Below are positions 35,516 through 43,933 of a stretch of 64,000 nucleotides of DNA, piece by piece; positions within the stretch are counted from its first letter, which is position 1, and each line of letters begins with the position of its first letter. Origin of the DNA: Pseudomonas sp. ACM7 (lineage in GTDB: Bacteria; Pseudomonadota; Gammaproteobacteria; Pseudomonadales; Pseudomonadaceae). The stretch lies in assembly GCF_004136015.1 (NCBI RefSeq), contig NZ_CP024866.1:4224529-4288528 (forward strand), given 5' to 3'. The notes under the pieces were generated by a model. That model was not told the DNA's origin, did not search any database, and saw only the letters and a list, made by a program, of their open reading frames with translations. A program made the position numbers and the translations under genes.

Positions 35516-35586
35516 GTTTCGCAGGCTACGCCAGTTTCTGCATCGACCACGCATCGCTGCAGGCGCTGGCGAAGGCTGCGATCAAG
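35516..35586. repeat. Degenerate REP pair, third family
   Basis: TTTCGCAGGCTACGCCAGTTTCTGC and GCGCTGGCGAAGGCTGCGATC keep the third-family core in inverted order with many substitutions. It overlaps the end of the convergent YdcZ-type gene by a few bases, so the last residues of that protein come from repeat DNA. Confidence 0.5.
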
Positions 35587-36070
35587 ACGTTGCTGTTATC
35601 GCTTTTTCCAATGTGCCACCGAACTGAATCAACACCACTCCAGCCATTAACAACACCGCCCCAAACACCCGCGGTACTGTCATCTCCCGCTCCACCAACC
35701 CAAACCACCCGAAGTGATCCAGCACTAGCGACGCCACCACCTGTCCCGCCAGCGCCAAAGCAATAAACCCCGATGCCCCGAGTTTGGGCAGCAACATCAG
35801 CGCCAGCGAGATGAAGCACACCCCAAACGCACCACCGGCCCACATCCACAGTGGCGCCTTGCTGATGAACGCCAGCGACGGCAACGGCAAACGCAGCGCC
35901 AACATAACCGGCAACAACACCACAATACTCACCAACAACGACGCGAGGGTTGCCCACAACGGATGACCCAAGCCGCGACCGAGGTTGGCGTTGATCGCGC
36001 TTTGAAAAGGCACCACCGCCCCGGCTATCACGGCCAGCAGCAACAGCCCGGCCCAATGCAACGTACTCAT
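35582..36070 (-). CDS. DMT-family inner membrane exporter, YdcZ type
   Basis: This 162-aa protein with five predicted transmembrane helices matches YdcZ-family (DUF606) proteins: AGAVVPFQSAINANLGRGLGHPLWATL near the start, APLWMWAGGAFGVCFISLALMLLPKLGASGFIAL centrally, and AVLLMAGVVLIQFGG at the end. It is a half-size DMT protein likely to dimerise. It is divergent from the following LysR gene, the usual arrangement for a regulator and its exporter target. Confidence 0.83.
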   Translation of the reverse strand: MSTLHWAGLLLLAVIAGAVVPFQSAINANLGRGLGHPLWATLASLLVSIVVLLPVMLALRLPLPSLAFISKAPLWMWAGGAFGVCFISLALMLLPKLGASGFIALALAGQVVASLVLDHFGWFGLVEREMTVPRVFGAVLLMAGVVLIQFGGTLEKAITATS

Positions 36071-36147
36071 GATAAATCTCCAACAGGTTTTGCTGGACTC
36101 TAGAGTATTCGTCGCGCAGATTTAAATTCCAAATAGCTATCAAGAAC

Positions 36148-37059
36148 ATGCATCAGATGAATGATCTGCGCCGTGTCGACCTCAATTTGCTGGTGATCCT
36201 CGACGCCTTGCTCAGCGAGCAACACGTGACCCGTGCCGCCGAGCGCTTGCACCTGAGTCAGCCGGCCGTCAGTCATGCCTTGGCGCGACTACGTGATCTG
36301 CTTGGCGATCCTTTACTGGTGCGGGCGGGCGCAAGTCTTGTACCAACCCCACGAGCCCTGGAGTTGATGGCACCTTTGGCCGAAGCCCTGGCTCAGGTGC
36401 AATCGCTGCTGGCACCGAATACTTTCGATCCGGCCACCGCCAAGCGCACGTTTCGACTGGCGATGTCCGACTATGGCGCTGCAATCGTCCTGCCGGGGTT
36501 GATACGGACCTTGCGCCGGGAAGCGCCGGGCATCGATCTGCAAATCAGCCATGCCAGCCGCGAAGGCATGCTCGAGGGGGTGCTCAACGGCGACATCGAC
36601 GTGGCGGCAGGCGTCTTTCCAGAATTGCCGAACGAGTTGCGCAGCACTCCGCTGTTCGAAGAGCACTACGCCTGTCTGGTAGACCGCAACAGCCTGCCCA
36701 CCGATGGCGTGCTCGACCTGCCGACCTACCTCGCCCGCCCCCATGTCCTGCTGGAAATGCGCGGCAGCGGCACCCCGGAAATCGAACGGGCCCTGACAGC
36801 CCTGCGTGAACGCCGTCGCGTGGCGATCAGCCTGCCGCACTGGAGCGTCGCCCCGGAGTTCATCAGCGGCACTGATCTGATTCTTACTGTTGCTTCCCGA
36901 GGGTTGCTGAACATCGATGAGCAGTCGTTGATCGTGGTCCCGCCGCCGTTTCACATTCCGTCGTTTACGTTTGTGTTGGTTTGGCACAAGCGGCGGGGTG
37001 GGGATCAGGCGTTGAACTGGTTGAATGGGCGGATTGAGGAGGGGATTGGACGCGGTTGA
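36148..37059 (+). CDS. LysR-family regulator, NodD-like
   Basis: This 303-aa protein has MNDLRRVDLNLLVILDALLSEQHVTRAAERLHLSQPAVSHALARLRD, the NodD/LeuO-type N-terminus, and a C-terminal effector domain. An ATG at 36157 is an alternative start. It is divergent from the YdcZ-type exporter gene with a 77-bp shared control region that must contain both promoters, which suggests it controls that exporter. Confidence 0.87.
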   Translation: MHQMNDLRRVDLNLLVILDALLSEQHVTRAAERLHLSQPAVSHALARLRDLLGDPLLVRAGASLVPTPRALELMAPLAEALAQVQSLLAPNTFDPATAKRTFRLAMSDYGAAIVLPGLIRTLRREAPGIDLQISHASREGMLEGVLNGDIDVAAGVFPELPNELRSTPLFEEHYACLVDRNSLPTDGVLDLPTYLARPHVLLEMRGSGTPEIERALTALRERRRVAISLPHWSVAPEFISGTDLILTVASRGLLNIDEQSLIVVPPPFHIPSFTFVLVWHKRRGGDQALNWLNGRIEEGIGRG

Positions 37060-37218
37060 TGACGCAATACTGTTCACTTAAACGTGGTATTTCAGGTATG
37101 CCTGCATTTGTGGCAAGGGGGCTTATCGGAATGCCACAGATTTCTCGCTCGCCTCAAGATTTTCTTAAGCGAACAGCATTGTGGTTGATGACGAGCATTT
37201 TGGTTTGAAAGCGGCGCA

Positions 37219-37329
37219 TCAGCTGATGTTTGTCACCCACTTGCTTAAAACCGCTTTCATTTCTTTTGGACTCGCGAAATCACCGCTATCCGCTTCACTC
37301 AGCGCTTGCTGGATTTCGTCGAACATCAA
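37219..37329 (-). pseudogene. Remnant of a ribbon-helix-helix antitoxin (C-terminal part)
   Basis: On the minus strand an open stretch reads MFDEIQQALSEADSGDFASP, then KEMKAVLSKWVTNIS and a stop. The pattern (AL.EAD.GDFAS..E..AV..KW) resembles the C-terminus of CopG/ParD-type antitoxins. No N-terminal ribbon-helix-helix and no adjacent RelE/ParE toxin could be assembled in any frame, so this looks like a deletion relic. The rest of the 37060-37464 gap shows nothing further except the fosA ribosome binding site. Confidence 0.4.
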
Positions 37330-37464
37330 GGTCTGGTGTGCTGAGTGTCTGTGCGATATGTCTGTTGTATGAAACGCATCGCTGTGTCTTTTGGTTTTAG
37401 GCTTTTCCACTGCTTTTACGCTCCAGATACCGTTGGTTCAGAAAATACCCTCGAGGAAATAAAA

Positions 37465-37881
37465 TTGCTAACAGGCCTCAACCACCTGACCCTCGCCGTC
37501 ACCAACTTGAACCGCAGCGTGGCGTTCTATCACGATCTGCTGCAACTTCAGCTTGAAGCCACGTGGGACACCGGCGCCTATCTCTCGCTGCCGGGTCTAT
37601 GGTTGTGCCTTTCCCTCGATCCACTGCGCAACTCCGAATCCGCCGCCGATTACACCCATTTCGCCTTTAGCATTAACGCAACAGACTTCCCGCTCTTCGT
37701 CGAACGCCTGCGATCCGCCGACGTCCAGGAATGGCGTGATAATCGGAGCGAAGGCGCGTCCTTCTATTTCCTCGACCCGGATGGGCACAAGCTCGAAGCC
37801 CATGTCGGTAATCTCGAATCGCGTCTGGCAGCCTGTCGGCAGCGGCCCTATGCGGGAATGAAGTTCTTCGACGATCAGTAA
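37465..37881 (+). CDS. fosA: Fosfomycin:glutathione transferase FosA
   Basis: This is a 138-aa glyoxalase-superfamily Mn2+ enzyme that opens the fosfomycin epoxide with glutathione. The start is TTG at 37465, chosen because GAGGAA lies 6 bp upstream and because it restores the family N-terminus [12 protein letters not shown], putting the metal ligand at His7. The other ligands are His65 (ADYTHFAF) and Glu111 ([10 protein letters not shown]). The segment [15 protein letters not shown] matches the K+/substrate loop. Chromosomal fosA is typical of pseudomonads and gives intrinsic fosfomycin tolerance. It is followed 62 bp downstream by a LysE-family gene. Confidence 0.92.
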   Translation: MLTGLNHLTLAVTNLNRSVAFYHDLLQLQLEATWDTGAYLSLPGLWLCLSLDPLRNSESAADYTHFAFSINATDFPLFVERLRSADVQEWRDNRSEGASFYFLDPDGHKLEAHVGNLESRLAACRQRPYAGMKFFDDQ

Positions 37882-37943
37882 GTCGGGTCCCGGAGACCTG
37901 AGATAGACTTGCGTGCATTCACCCCGGCTCAACAGGACTTCCA

Positions 37944-38582
37944 ATGACCCCATCGCTGCTAATGGCTGTTCTCGCCTCGGGCTTTATCTACGGCATCACG
38001 CCGGGGCCGGGTGTGTTGGCGGTGTTCGGCATCGGTGCGGCGCGTGGTCGGCGGGCTGGGGCGGGGTTTCTCTGCGGGCATTTGCTGGGGGATGTGGTCT
38101 GGTGCAGCACTGCGCTGATCGCAATTGTTGGTGCACGGGAAATCGGCAGTACCGCGTTCGATGTGCTGGGTGTGCTCAGCGGGTTGTATCTGTTTTGGCT
38201 CGGTCTGCGTGCGGTTCGCGCTCGTCGCAGCAGTGTCGAAGCCCCTCAAGGCCCGGCGCGGCAGCCGTTCTGGCACGGCATTCTGTTTGGCCTGACCAAT
38301 CCGAAGGCTTACCCGGTGGCGGTAGCGACTTTTACGGCGCTGCTGTCCAGTCGTGCCGAATTGCTGCACTGGTCGATGCTGCCGTGGCTGATTGTCCTGA
38401 GCTTCGTCGGTGGCCTCATGGCCTACGCTATCCTCATTGGCATTGTCGGTGCGCGGCAGGTGCGCATGTTGTACCAGCGCCATGAGCTGTTGATCACCCG
38501 GTTGTGTGGGGTGATGTTTATCGGATTCGCCATCAATGCCCTGGCGCATGCATTGCCGGGGCTGGTGACGAACAAGGCGTGA
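37944..38582 (+). CDS. LysE-family amino acid/metabolite exporter
   Basis: This 212-aa protein with six predicted helices has the LysE/RhtB N-terminus: LASGFIYGITPGPGVLAVFGIGAARGRRAGAGFLCGHLLGD, with the conserved PGP. The central motif NPKAYPVAVATF corresponds to the usual NPK. The substrate is unknown. It probably forms a unit with fosA or is expressed independently from the 62-bp gap. Confidence 0.87.
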   Translation: MTPSLLMAVLASGFIYGITPGPGVLAVFGIGAARGRRAGAGFLCGHLLGDVVWCSTALIAIVGAREIGSTAFDVLGVLSGLYLFWLGLRAVRARRSSVEAPQGPARQPFWHGILFGLTNPKAYPVAVATFTALLSSRAELLHWSMLPWLIVLSFVGGLMAYAILIGIVGARQVRMLYQRHELLITRLCGVMFIGFAINALAHALPGLVTNKA

Positions 38583-38667
38583 GGCTGATTGCAAGGAGGC
38601 GTCAGTTGTACTGATGGGTCAGGGAGGGTTCTTTATTGCTGCATTGGCCGGACACGCTCACCGCACT

Positions 38668-40017
38668 ATGGCAACCAGAAATTCCGCGCCGTTGGCGAGC
38701 TTCATCGATCTCTTGCTGGACGCCGTCTGTGCGGTCGACAAACAAGGTCGCTTCGTATTTGTCAGCGCGGCGTGCGAGCGTATTTTCGGTTATACCCCCG
38801 AAGAGCTGATCGGCCAGCCGATGATCGACCTGGTGCATCCCGCCGATCGTCAGCGCACCCTCGATGCCGCGCGGGAGATCATGGGTGGCGACCCCAAGCT
38901 CAATTTCGAAAACCGCTACCTGCGTAAAGATGGCCGAGTGGCGCACATCCTCTGGTCGGCGCGCTGGTCGGAGGTCGACCAACTGCGCATCGCCGTGGCA
39001 CGCGACATCACTGAGCGCAAGCAGGCCGAATCCCGACAAGCGGCGTTGTATGCGATTTCCGAAGCGGCCCACGCGGCGGAAGATTTACTGGCGCTGTTCA
39101 AACGCATCCATTTGATTATCGGAGAATGGCTGCCGGCGCTGAATTTCTCCGTGGCGCTGTATGACGAACACTGTGCACAGCTGAATTTCCCTTATCACGT
39201 GGACGACCTGGAGCTGCAACCTGAGCAGCCCGGAACGATCACCGGACGTCTCTGCGCCGAGGTGATTCGCAGCGGTCAGCCGATTCTACTGACCCCGGAT
39301 CAGGACAATTTGCCGGAAGGGTTTGAGGCGCTGGTCGCGGGCCAGCATTCGCCTTGCTGGCTGGGTGTGCCGTTGAGTTCACAAAACGGCACCATCGGTG
39401 CGCTGATCGTTAAAAGCGTGCCCGGTGGTGAGCGCTACACCGAACAGGACAAGGAGCTGCTGCAATACGTTTGCGCCCAGGTCGCCACAGCGATTGAGCG
39501 CAAGCAATTGCATGCCAGACTGCAGCGCATGGCCCAGTACGACCAACTGACTCAACTGCCCAACCGAGAGTTACTCCGTGACCGGCTTAAAGACTCACTG
39601 ACGCTGGCGCGGGCGGATTCCGGGCGTATGGCATTGCTGTATGTCGACCTCGACCGTTTCAAAGAAGTCAACGACACCCACGGCCATGCGGTCGGCGACA
39701 TGCTGCTGCAAGCGGTCGCCAATCGGCTCAAAGGCTGCGTGCGCGAAACTGACACGGTGGCGCGCATTGGCGGTGACGAGTTCGTGGTGTTGTTGCACAG
39801 CATCCGCGCCTCGGAAGACGCCGACAGCGTGGCGGGAAAAATCCGACAGGTCCTGGCTCAACCCCTGCGTCTGGACGGCCACAGTCTGAGCATCCAGATG
39901 AGCATCGGCGTTGCGCGATACCCCGACCATGGCACTGAAGAAAAGCAGTTGTTCCGGCATGCCGATGAGGCCATGTACGCCGCCAAGCGCCAACATCACC
40001 AGCGCCTCGGGGCTTGA
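38668..40017 (+). CDS. PAS-GAF-GGDEF diguanylate cyclase
   Basis: This soluble protein makes c-di-GMP. It has 449 aa from the ATG at 38668; an ATG at 38614 adds 18 residues and has AAGGAGG 14 bp upstream, so either start is possible. Domain order is PAS (FIDLLLDAVCAVDKQGRFVFVSAACERIFGY, ending RDITERKQ, about residues 12-130), GAF (about 145-290), then GGDEF with ARIGGDEFVVLL. The RETD motif five residues before GGDEF is the product-inhibition I-site. The catalytic loop is intact, so it is probably active. Confidence 0.88.
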   Translation: MATRNSAPLASFIDLLLDAVCAVDKQGRFVFVSAACERIFGYTPEELIGQPMIDLVHPADRQRTLDAAREIMGGDPKLNFENRYLRKDGRVAHILWSARWSEVDQLRIAVARDITERKQAESRQAALYAISEAAHAAEDLLALFKRIHLIIGEWLPALNFSVALYDEHCAQLNFPYHVDDLELQPEQPGTITGRLCAEVIRSGQPILLTPDQDNLPEGFEALVAGQHSPCWLGVPLSSQNGTIGALIVKSVPGGERYTEQDKELLQYVCAQVATAIERKQLHARLQRMAQYDQLTQLPNRELLRDRLKDSLTLARADSGRMALLYVDLDRFKEVNDTHGHAVGDMLLQAVANRLKGCVRETDTVARIGGDEFVVLLHSIRASEDADSVAGKIRQVLAQPLRLDGHSLSIQMSIGVARYPDHGTEEKQLFRHADEAMYAAKRQHHQRLGA

Positions 40018-40134
40018 AAAATCTGCCACCGTTCGTCGCGGCGATTTCAACTTTTCTAAACCTTTGCGGCGATCGAAATTCTGATTCTATGCGGGCTCCT
40101 GCTCGCCGCGATCATCACCAAGAGGTAGAGAATC

Positions 40135-40293
40135 ATGCCTAATTCAAGAAACTCGAACTCGGGAAACTTCGCCAACGATCGAACGAAGGCGTCTGAAACC
40201 GGTCGCAAAGGTGGGAAAACTACCACCACGACTGTCGATAAAGACCCTGTGAAACCCGACATGGGCCGCAAAGGTGGTCAGAAATCGAAATAG
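40135..40293 (+). CDS. KGG-motif stress-induced small protein
   Basis: This 52-aa hydrophilic protein begins MPNSRNSNSGNFANDRTKAS and has two KGG repeats, GRKGGKTTT and GRKGGQKSK, the signature of the stress-induced KGG family (PF10685). AGAGGTAGAGA lies upstream of the ATG at 40135. A hairpin terminator follows its stop by 26 bp. Family members are usually induced in stationary phase or by acid and heat stress; the molecular role is unknown. Confidence 0.8.
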   Translation: MPNSRNSNSGNFANDRTKASETGRKGGKTTTTTVDKDPVKPDMGRKGGQKSK

Positions 40294-40319
40294 CGGTGAA
40301 GGTAGTTTTGATTGAGAGG

Positions 40320-40347
40320 CGGGAGCGTAAGCTCCCGTTTGAATTTT
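40320..40347 (+). terminator. Hairpin terminator after the KGG gene
   Basis: CGGGAGC, a GTAA loop and GCTCCCG (40320-40337) are followed by TTTGAATTTTTT. The A-poor, T-rich tail suits termination of the KGG transcript, and the DUF4142 gene begins 30 bp downstream. Confidence 0.75.
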
Positions 40348-40366
40348 TTACGAGGAGGGCGCGACC

Positions 40367-40870
40367 ATGAGCCGGATGGCCACCCGATTACGCAATGCCA
40401 GTTTTGCTATGTTACTGGGCCTGTGTGCCAGCAGTGCCTTTGCCCAGTCCCCCGCCGAATTCATCAACGAAGCATCGGCCAAAGGCATGGCCGATATAGA
40501 AGCCAGCCGCCTGGCGCATCAGAAAACCGAATCCAAAGAGGTCAAGGACTACACCATCGTCGTTATCAACGACCGCACCACCGCCAACCAGCATCTGGCG
40601 AAAATCGCCAAGCAACTGGATTTACCGGTGGCCCCGCGCGAAGAGGTCGTTGATAAAGCCAAAGCCTTGATGCCGGACGTGAAGGACGGCGCGAGCTTCG
40701 ACCAGGCCTACGCGGCCAGCCAGGTGAAAACCACCCAGGAAGCCATCGAACAGCTTCAACAGGAAGCGCAGACCACCGACGTGCCTGAAATCAAAGCCTT
40801 CGCCGAAGAAATGTTGCCAAAACTGCAGAACCATCTGCAAATGGCCAAGGCGCTGCAAGCCAGTCGATAG
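40367..40870 (+). CDS. DUF4142 periplasmic protein
   Basis: This 167-aa protein has a signal peptide (FAMLLGLCASSAFA) and then a ferritin-like four-helix DUF4142 domain: SPAEFINEASAKGMADIEASRLA, SKEVKDYTIVVINDRTTANQHLAKIAKQLDLPV and VPEIKAFAEEMLPKLQNHLQMAK. The ATG at 40367 follows GAGGAGG. The role of DUF4142 is unknown; it is often found with stress genes, as with the KGG gene here. Confidence 0.88.
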   Translation: MSRMATRLRNASFAMLLGLCASSAFAQSPAEFINEASAKGMADIEASRLAHQKTESKEVKDYTIVVINDRTTANQHLAKIAKQLDLPVAPREEVVDKAKALMPDVKDGASFDQAYAASQVKTTQEAIEQLQQEAQTTDVPEIKAFAEEMLPKLQNHLQMAKALQASR

Positions 40871-40915
40871 CTGTCAGGTTGCGCGGGTGACCTCGGGCCG
40901 CCCGCGATCCTCCAA

Positions 40916-41326
40916 TCAGCTTTGATTCAAATCCTGCTTACCTTTTTCCTGGACGACGGTGCCGTCCAGGGAAATCGTTTCGCCCTCGCCAAGTTTCCGA
41001 TACTGCTTTCTCAGCGCTTCCAGCTGCTTTAGGTCCAATGCCTCAAGCCCCAGCATCGCGTTCTGCGCCTCCTTCGTCACCCGCAGCAACTCATCGACCT
41101 TCAAGTGCAAAATGTCCGTGTCGCGGTTCTGGGTGTTCTGGATCAGGAACACCATCAGGAAGGTGATGATGGTGGTCGACGTATTGATGATCAGCTGCCA
41201 GGTGTCGTTGAAGTGAAAAATCGGCCCACTCAGACCCCACAGAAAAATCAGAATGATCGCCCCCATGAACGTCTTGGGGCTGCCCGCCCACAGGGCAAGT
41301 TTCTGAGCGACTTTTGCGAATTTCAT
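40916..41326 (-). CDS. Low-affinity iron permease-like membrane protein
   Basis: This 136-aa protein has two transmembrane helices (FMGAIILIFLWGLSGPIF and LIINTSTTIITFLMVFLIQNTQNRD). They are followed by a cytoplasmic helix (DTDILHLKVDELLRVTKEAQNAMLGLEALDLKQLEALRKQY). This is the whole PF04120 domain. The name comes from yeast Fet4, but iron transport has not been shown for bacterial members. AAGGAAC precedes the ATG at 41326. The 300-bp gap to the next gene holds a degenerate third-family REP half-site (about 41440-41475) and presumably a promoter. Confidence 0.83.
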   Translation of the reverse strand: MKFAKVAQKLALWAGSPKTFMGAIILIFLWGLSGPIFHFNDTWQLIINTSTTIITFLMVFLIQNTQNRDTDILHLKVDELLRVTKEAQNAMLGLEALDLKQLEALRKQYRKLGEGETISLDGTVVQEKGKQDLNQS

Positions 41327-41626
41327 TGCCGTGTTCCTTATAGGGATGCGCCTGATTTTCAGACAGCACGGGCATGATGAAAATTCTGATTAAATTCTGG
41401 ATTCAATGAAAAGCCGGTAGCTAGTACCTCGGTATTTTGGAGGAGCTGCCGGGACTACGATCTGGCGATCTTGTAGGACGAATTGAACCGGATATGGATG
41501 GAAGAAATCTCTGTTGTTCCCAATTCTTGGTTGGATTCTTTCTTTGTGCCGGTTTGTGTCTAGTATCAAAGGCAATCAATTTGCCAGCATGCAAACACAC
41601 GGATCGAACCAGATAAGAGGCCACTC

Positions 41627-42712
41627 ATGGAATTCTTCGAAAAGTTAGCAAGCTTAGCCGCCAAAGTTCGTTTGCAAGGCGCTGCCATTAAGACGGAAGA
41701 AGCGACCAAGAACGCGTTTGTCATGCCATTTATCAGCACGGTGCTGGGCTACGATGTCTTCGATCCGACGGAAGTAACTCCCGAATTCGTTTGCGATATT
41801 GGAACGAAAAAGGGTGAAAAAATTGATTACGCAATCATGAAGGGAGGAGACGTTCAAATCCTCATCGAGTGCAAAAAAATTGGTGAGTCGTTGCACATCA
41901 ATCACGCCTCTCAATTGTTTCGCTATTTCCACGTCACCAGCGCCCGAATCTCTATCCTTACCAACGGTCAGGTCTACAAGTTTTTCACCGACCTGGATGC
42001 GCCCAACAAGATGGACGAGAAGCCATTTCTTGAACTCGACCTTCTGGATATCGACGAGTATTCCGTCCCCGAATTGGTCAAGCTCACCAAGTCAGCCTTC
42101 GATGTGGATTCGATCATCAGCGCCGCAGGTGAGCTGAAGTACGTCAGCCAAATCAAAAAGGTCATTGCTTCGCAGGTCAGCAAGCCTGATGACGACTTTG
42201 TGAAAGTGTTCGCTTCGCGTGTATACGAAGGTGTGATTACTCAGAAGGTCCGTGAGCAGTTCCATGAGCTAACGAGAAAAGCCGTGGTGCAGTTTCTCAA
42301 CGACCAAATCAACGACAGGCTCAAGTCGGCCATGAGCGGCGCCATTCAACCCGCGTTGGCCTCTTTACCGGTTTCTTCCAGTGGTGCTGAGCAGCCGGAT
42401 TTGCGAGACGAGTCAGAGGACAAGGTTCTGACCACCTTGGAAGAGCTGGAGGGATATCACATCGTCCGTGCCGTCGTTCGGTCTGTTGTCGATGCGAAGC
42501 GGATTGTTCAGCGCGACACCCAGAGTTACTTCGGCATTTTGCTCGACGACAACAACCGCAAACCGATCTGTCGTCTGCACTTCAATCGTTCACAGAAGTA
42601 CATCGGTATTTTTGACGAAGAAAAGAATGAAACCCGGCACGCAATAAATTCGATAGACGATATCTACGAATACTCGGATCACTTGAAGAAGACTGTTGGA
42701 TATTACGACTAA
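41627..42712 (+). CDS. Stand-alone HsdR-N-type nuclease
   Basis: This 361-aa protein has an N-terminal PD-(D/E)xK fold as in type I restriction R subunits. Glu25 lies in TEEATKNAFVMPFIST, then GEKIDYAIMKGGDVQILIECKK gives Asp67, Glu81 and Lys83, followed by HASQLFRYFH (the QxxxY-like motif). No helicase domain and no hsdM or hsdS gene is nearby, so it is an orphan. The C-terminal 120 aa are unfamiliar. Base composition is lower in GC than neighbouring genes, which suggests acquisition. A role in defence or DNA repair is inference. Confidence 0.78.
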   Translation: MEFFEKLASLAAKVRLQGAAIKTEEATKNAFVMPFISTVLGYDVFDPTEVTPEFVCDIGTKKGEKIDYAIMKGGDVQILIECKKIGESLHINHASQLFRYFHVTSARISILTNGQVYKFFTDLDAPNKMDEKPFLELDLLDIDEYSVPELVKLTKSAFDVDSIISAAGELKYVSQIKKVIASQVSKPDDDFVKVFASRVYEGVITQKVREQFHELTRKAVVQFLNDQINDRLKSAMSGAIQPALASLPVSSSGAEQPDLRDESEDKVLTTLEELEGYHIVRAVVRSVVDAKRIVQRDTQSYFGILLDDNNRKPICRLHFNRSQKYIGIFDEEKNETRHAINSIDDIYEYSDHLKKTVGYYD

Positions 42713-42749
42713 CCGAGCTTGCTCGGCGCGAAAAAAAACCGGCCATCGC

Positions 42750-43906
42750 GGCTAATGCCAGTCAGTTAAGCTGACTGGCATTTTTGTTTTTTATCGGATA
42801 CTTCGGGGATTTAAGCCTGATAGCCCGGGGATAAACGCGCTCCTCTCGTCGATGAGGCAGAACGTAATGCAGGGCTGAAGCATGCAGCTCGGCCAGGTAT
42901 GTGGGGATGTTCCCGGAACGGTCGGCCGAGACGCTGTTGATAAAGCCGAGGATCGCCCAGGTGCAGGCGGTAAAACTCATTTCACATGGGTAAATTCCGG
43001 GACAATGGCGGCTCATTTCCACCATCTGATAGCGCAACAAGTTGTAGCCCAACAACACACCCCACAACTCCTGCTCGATCATCTCGGGCGTCTTGCTGCG
43101 CAGCGTGTAACTGCTGTTGAGCAGTGTCTGTTTCATTTCCAGAAAGCCTAATTCGATCTCCCATCGCTGGCTGTAAAGGTCAACGATTTCGTCGGACGGG
43201 AAGCGCAGTGGGTCGACCATCGAGGTCAGTATCTGACACACCTTGCCCTTGACGGTTTTACTTAAGAGTCGTGCGGTCAGGCGCTCCGGCAGCCCCGGCC
43301 ATTGCTTGCGGGCCTGCGGCGAAGTGCTTAAAGAGGAAAACCGGTGTCGCCATGCTGGTTGCTGGCGGAGTCATAGCGCGCCCGATTTTCCGGCGTGTCG
43401 GGCGTGCGCCAGACGACGCCATCGACGCCCAACAAACGCAGACCGGCCCAAGTCGGATGACCGGCCGCCTCATGCTAACTTTTCTGGGGCAGATCGAAGA
43501 CTTGTCGTACAGCTTCGCTGCCTAATCTCTGGCGGGCCTGGACTACGGCGCTGGGGGCGACCAACGGGCGCTGGCCCGGCAGCATGATGTTCATGCGACT
43601 GACCACATCCCAGGCCGACATGCGCCGGAAGAACGCCATGGAGATCACGCACCAGAGCATCATTTCCAGCGGCAAACGGCGCTTGCGCAGCGTCGCCACA
43701 CCGGCCTGTTCAAGCGCCTGCTCGACCAAAGAAGGATCGAGTAAGGAATCCAATCCCTCGATGGCGTTGGGGGTAGAGGCGATGTTGTGGGTCAGTTCCA
43801 GTGCCCGAGCGAGACGCATAAAAAATCCGATGCCAGTACAGGCATCGGATTTTGATTTCTTGCGGCCAAAGGTCAAGCGAGAAGGCTTAACTGATCGGCA
43901 TTAGCC
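42750..43906 (-). mobile_element. IS4-family insertion sequence, internally deleted
   Basis: The ends form 22-bp imperfect inverted repeats: GGCTAATGCCAGTCAGTTAAGC at 42750-42771, and the mirrored GCTTAACTGATCGGCATTAGCC at 43885-43906. The 1157-bp element carries a transposase pseudogene on the minus strand. No clear target-site duplication is visible; the flanks are the two halves of a terminator loop. An intact relative would be about 1.4-1.5 kb by my recollection of the transposase length. Confidence 0.8.
42762..43876 (-). pseudogene. IS4-family transposase, broken
   Basis: The N-terminal part (from 43876) includes EGLDSLLDPSLVEQALEQAG and runs to an in-frame TAG at 43475-43477, where a Trp codon (TGG) is expected (QKS-W-HEAAGHPTW). 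The frame then continues through LLGVDGVVW with the first catalytic Asp. A deletion of roughly 100 codons near 43335 removes the second Asp, and reading resumes out of frame with TSPQARKQWPGLPERLTARL. The C-terminal part holds the Y-2-R-3-E signature YSQRWEIELGFLEMK. The enzyme cannot be active. Confidence 0.85.
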
Positions 43907-43933
43907 CTTGAGGCCGGTTTTTTAGGCGTCCAT

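Larger units (their letters stand above)
42733..43923. terminator. Rho-independent terminator split by an IS element
   Basis: AAAAAACCGGCC at 42733-42744 and GGCCGGTTTTTT at 43912-43923 are perfect complements, now 1.17 kb apart. Only ATCGC (42745-42749) and CTTGA (43907-43911) of the original loop remain on either side of the inserted element. Rejoined, they give a textbook bidirectional terminator between the convergent nuclease gene and AidA gene. Confidence 0.75.
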
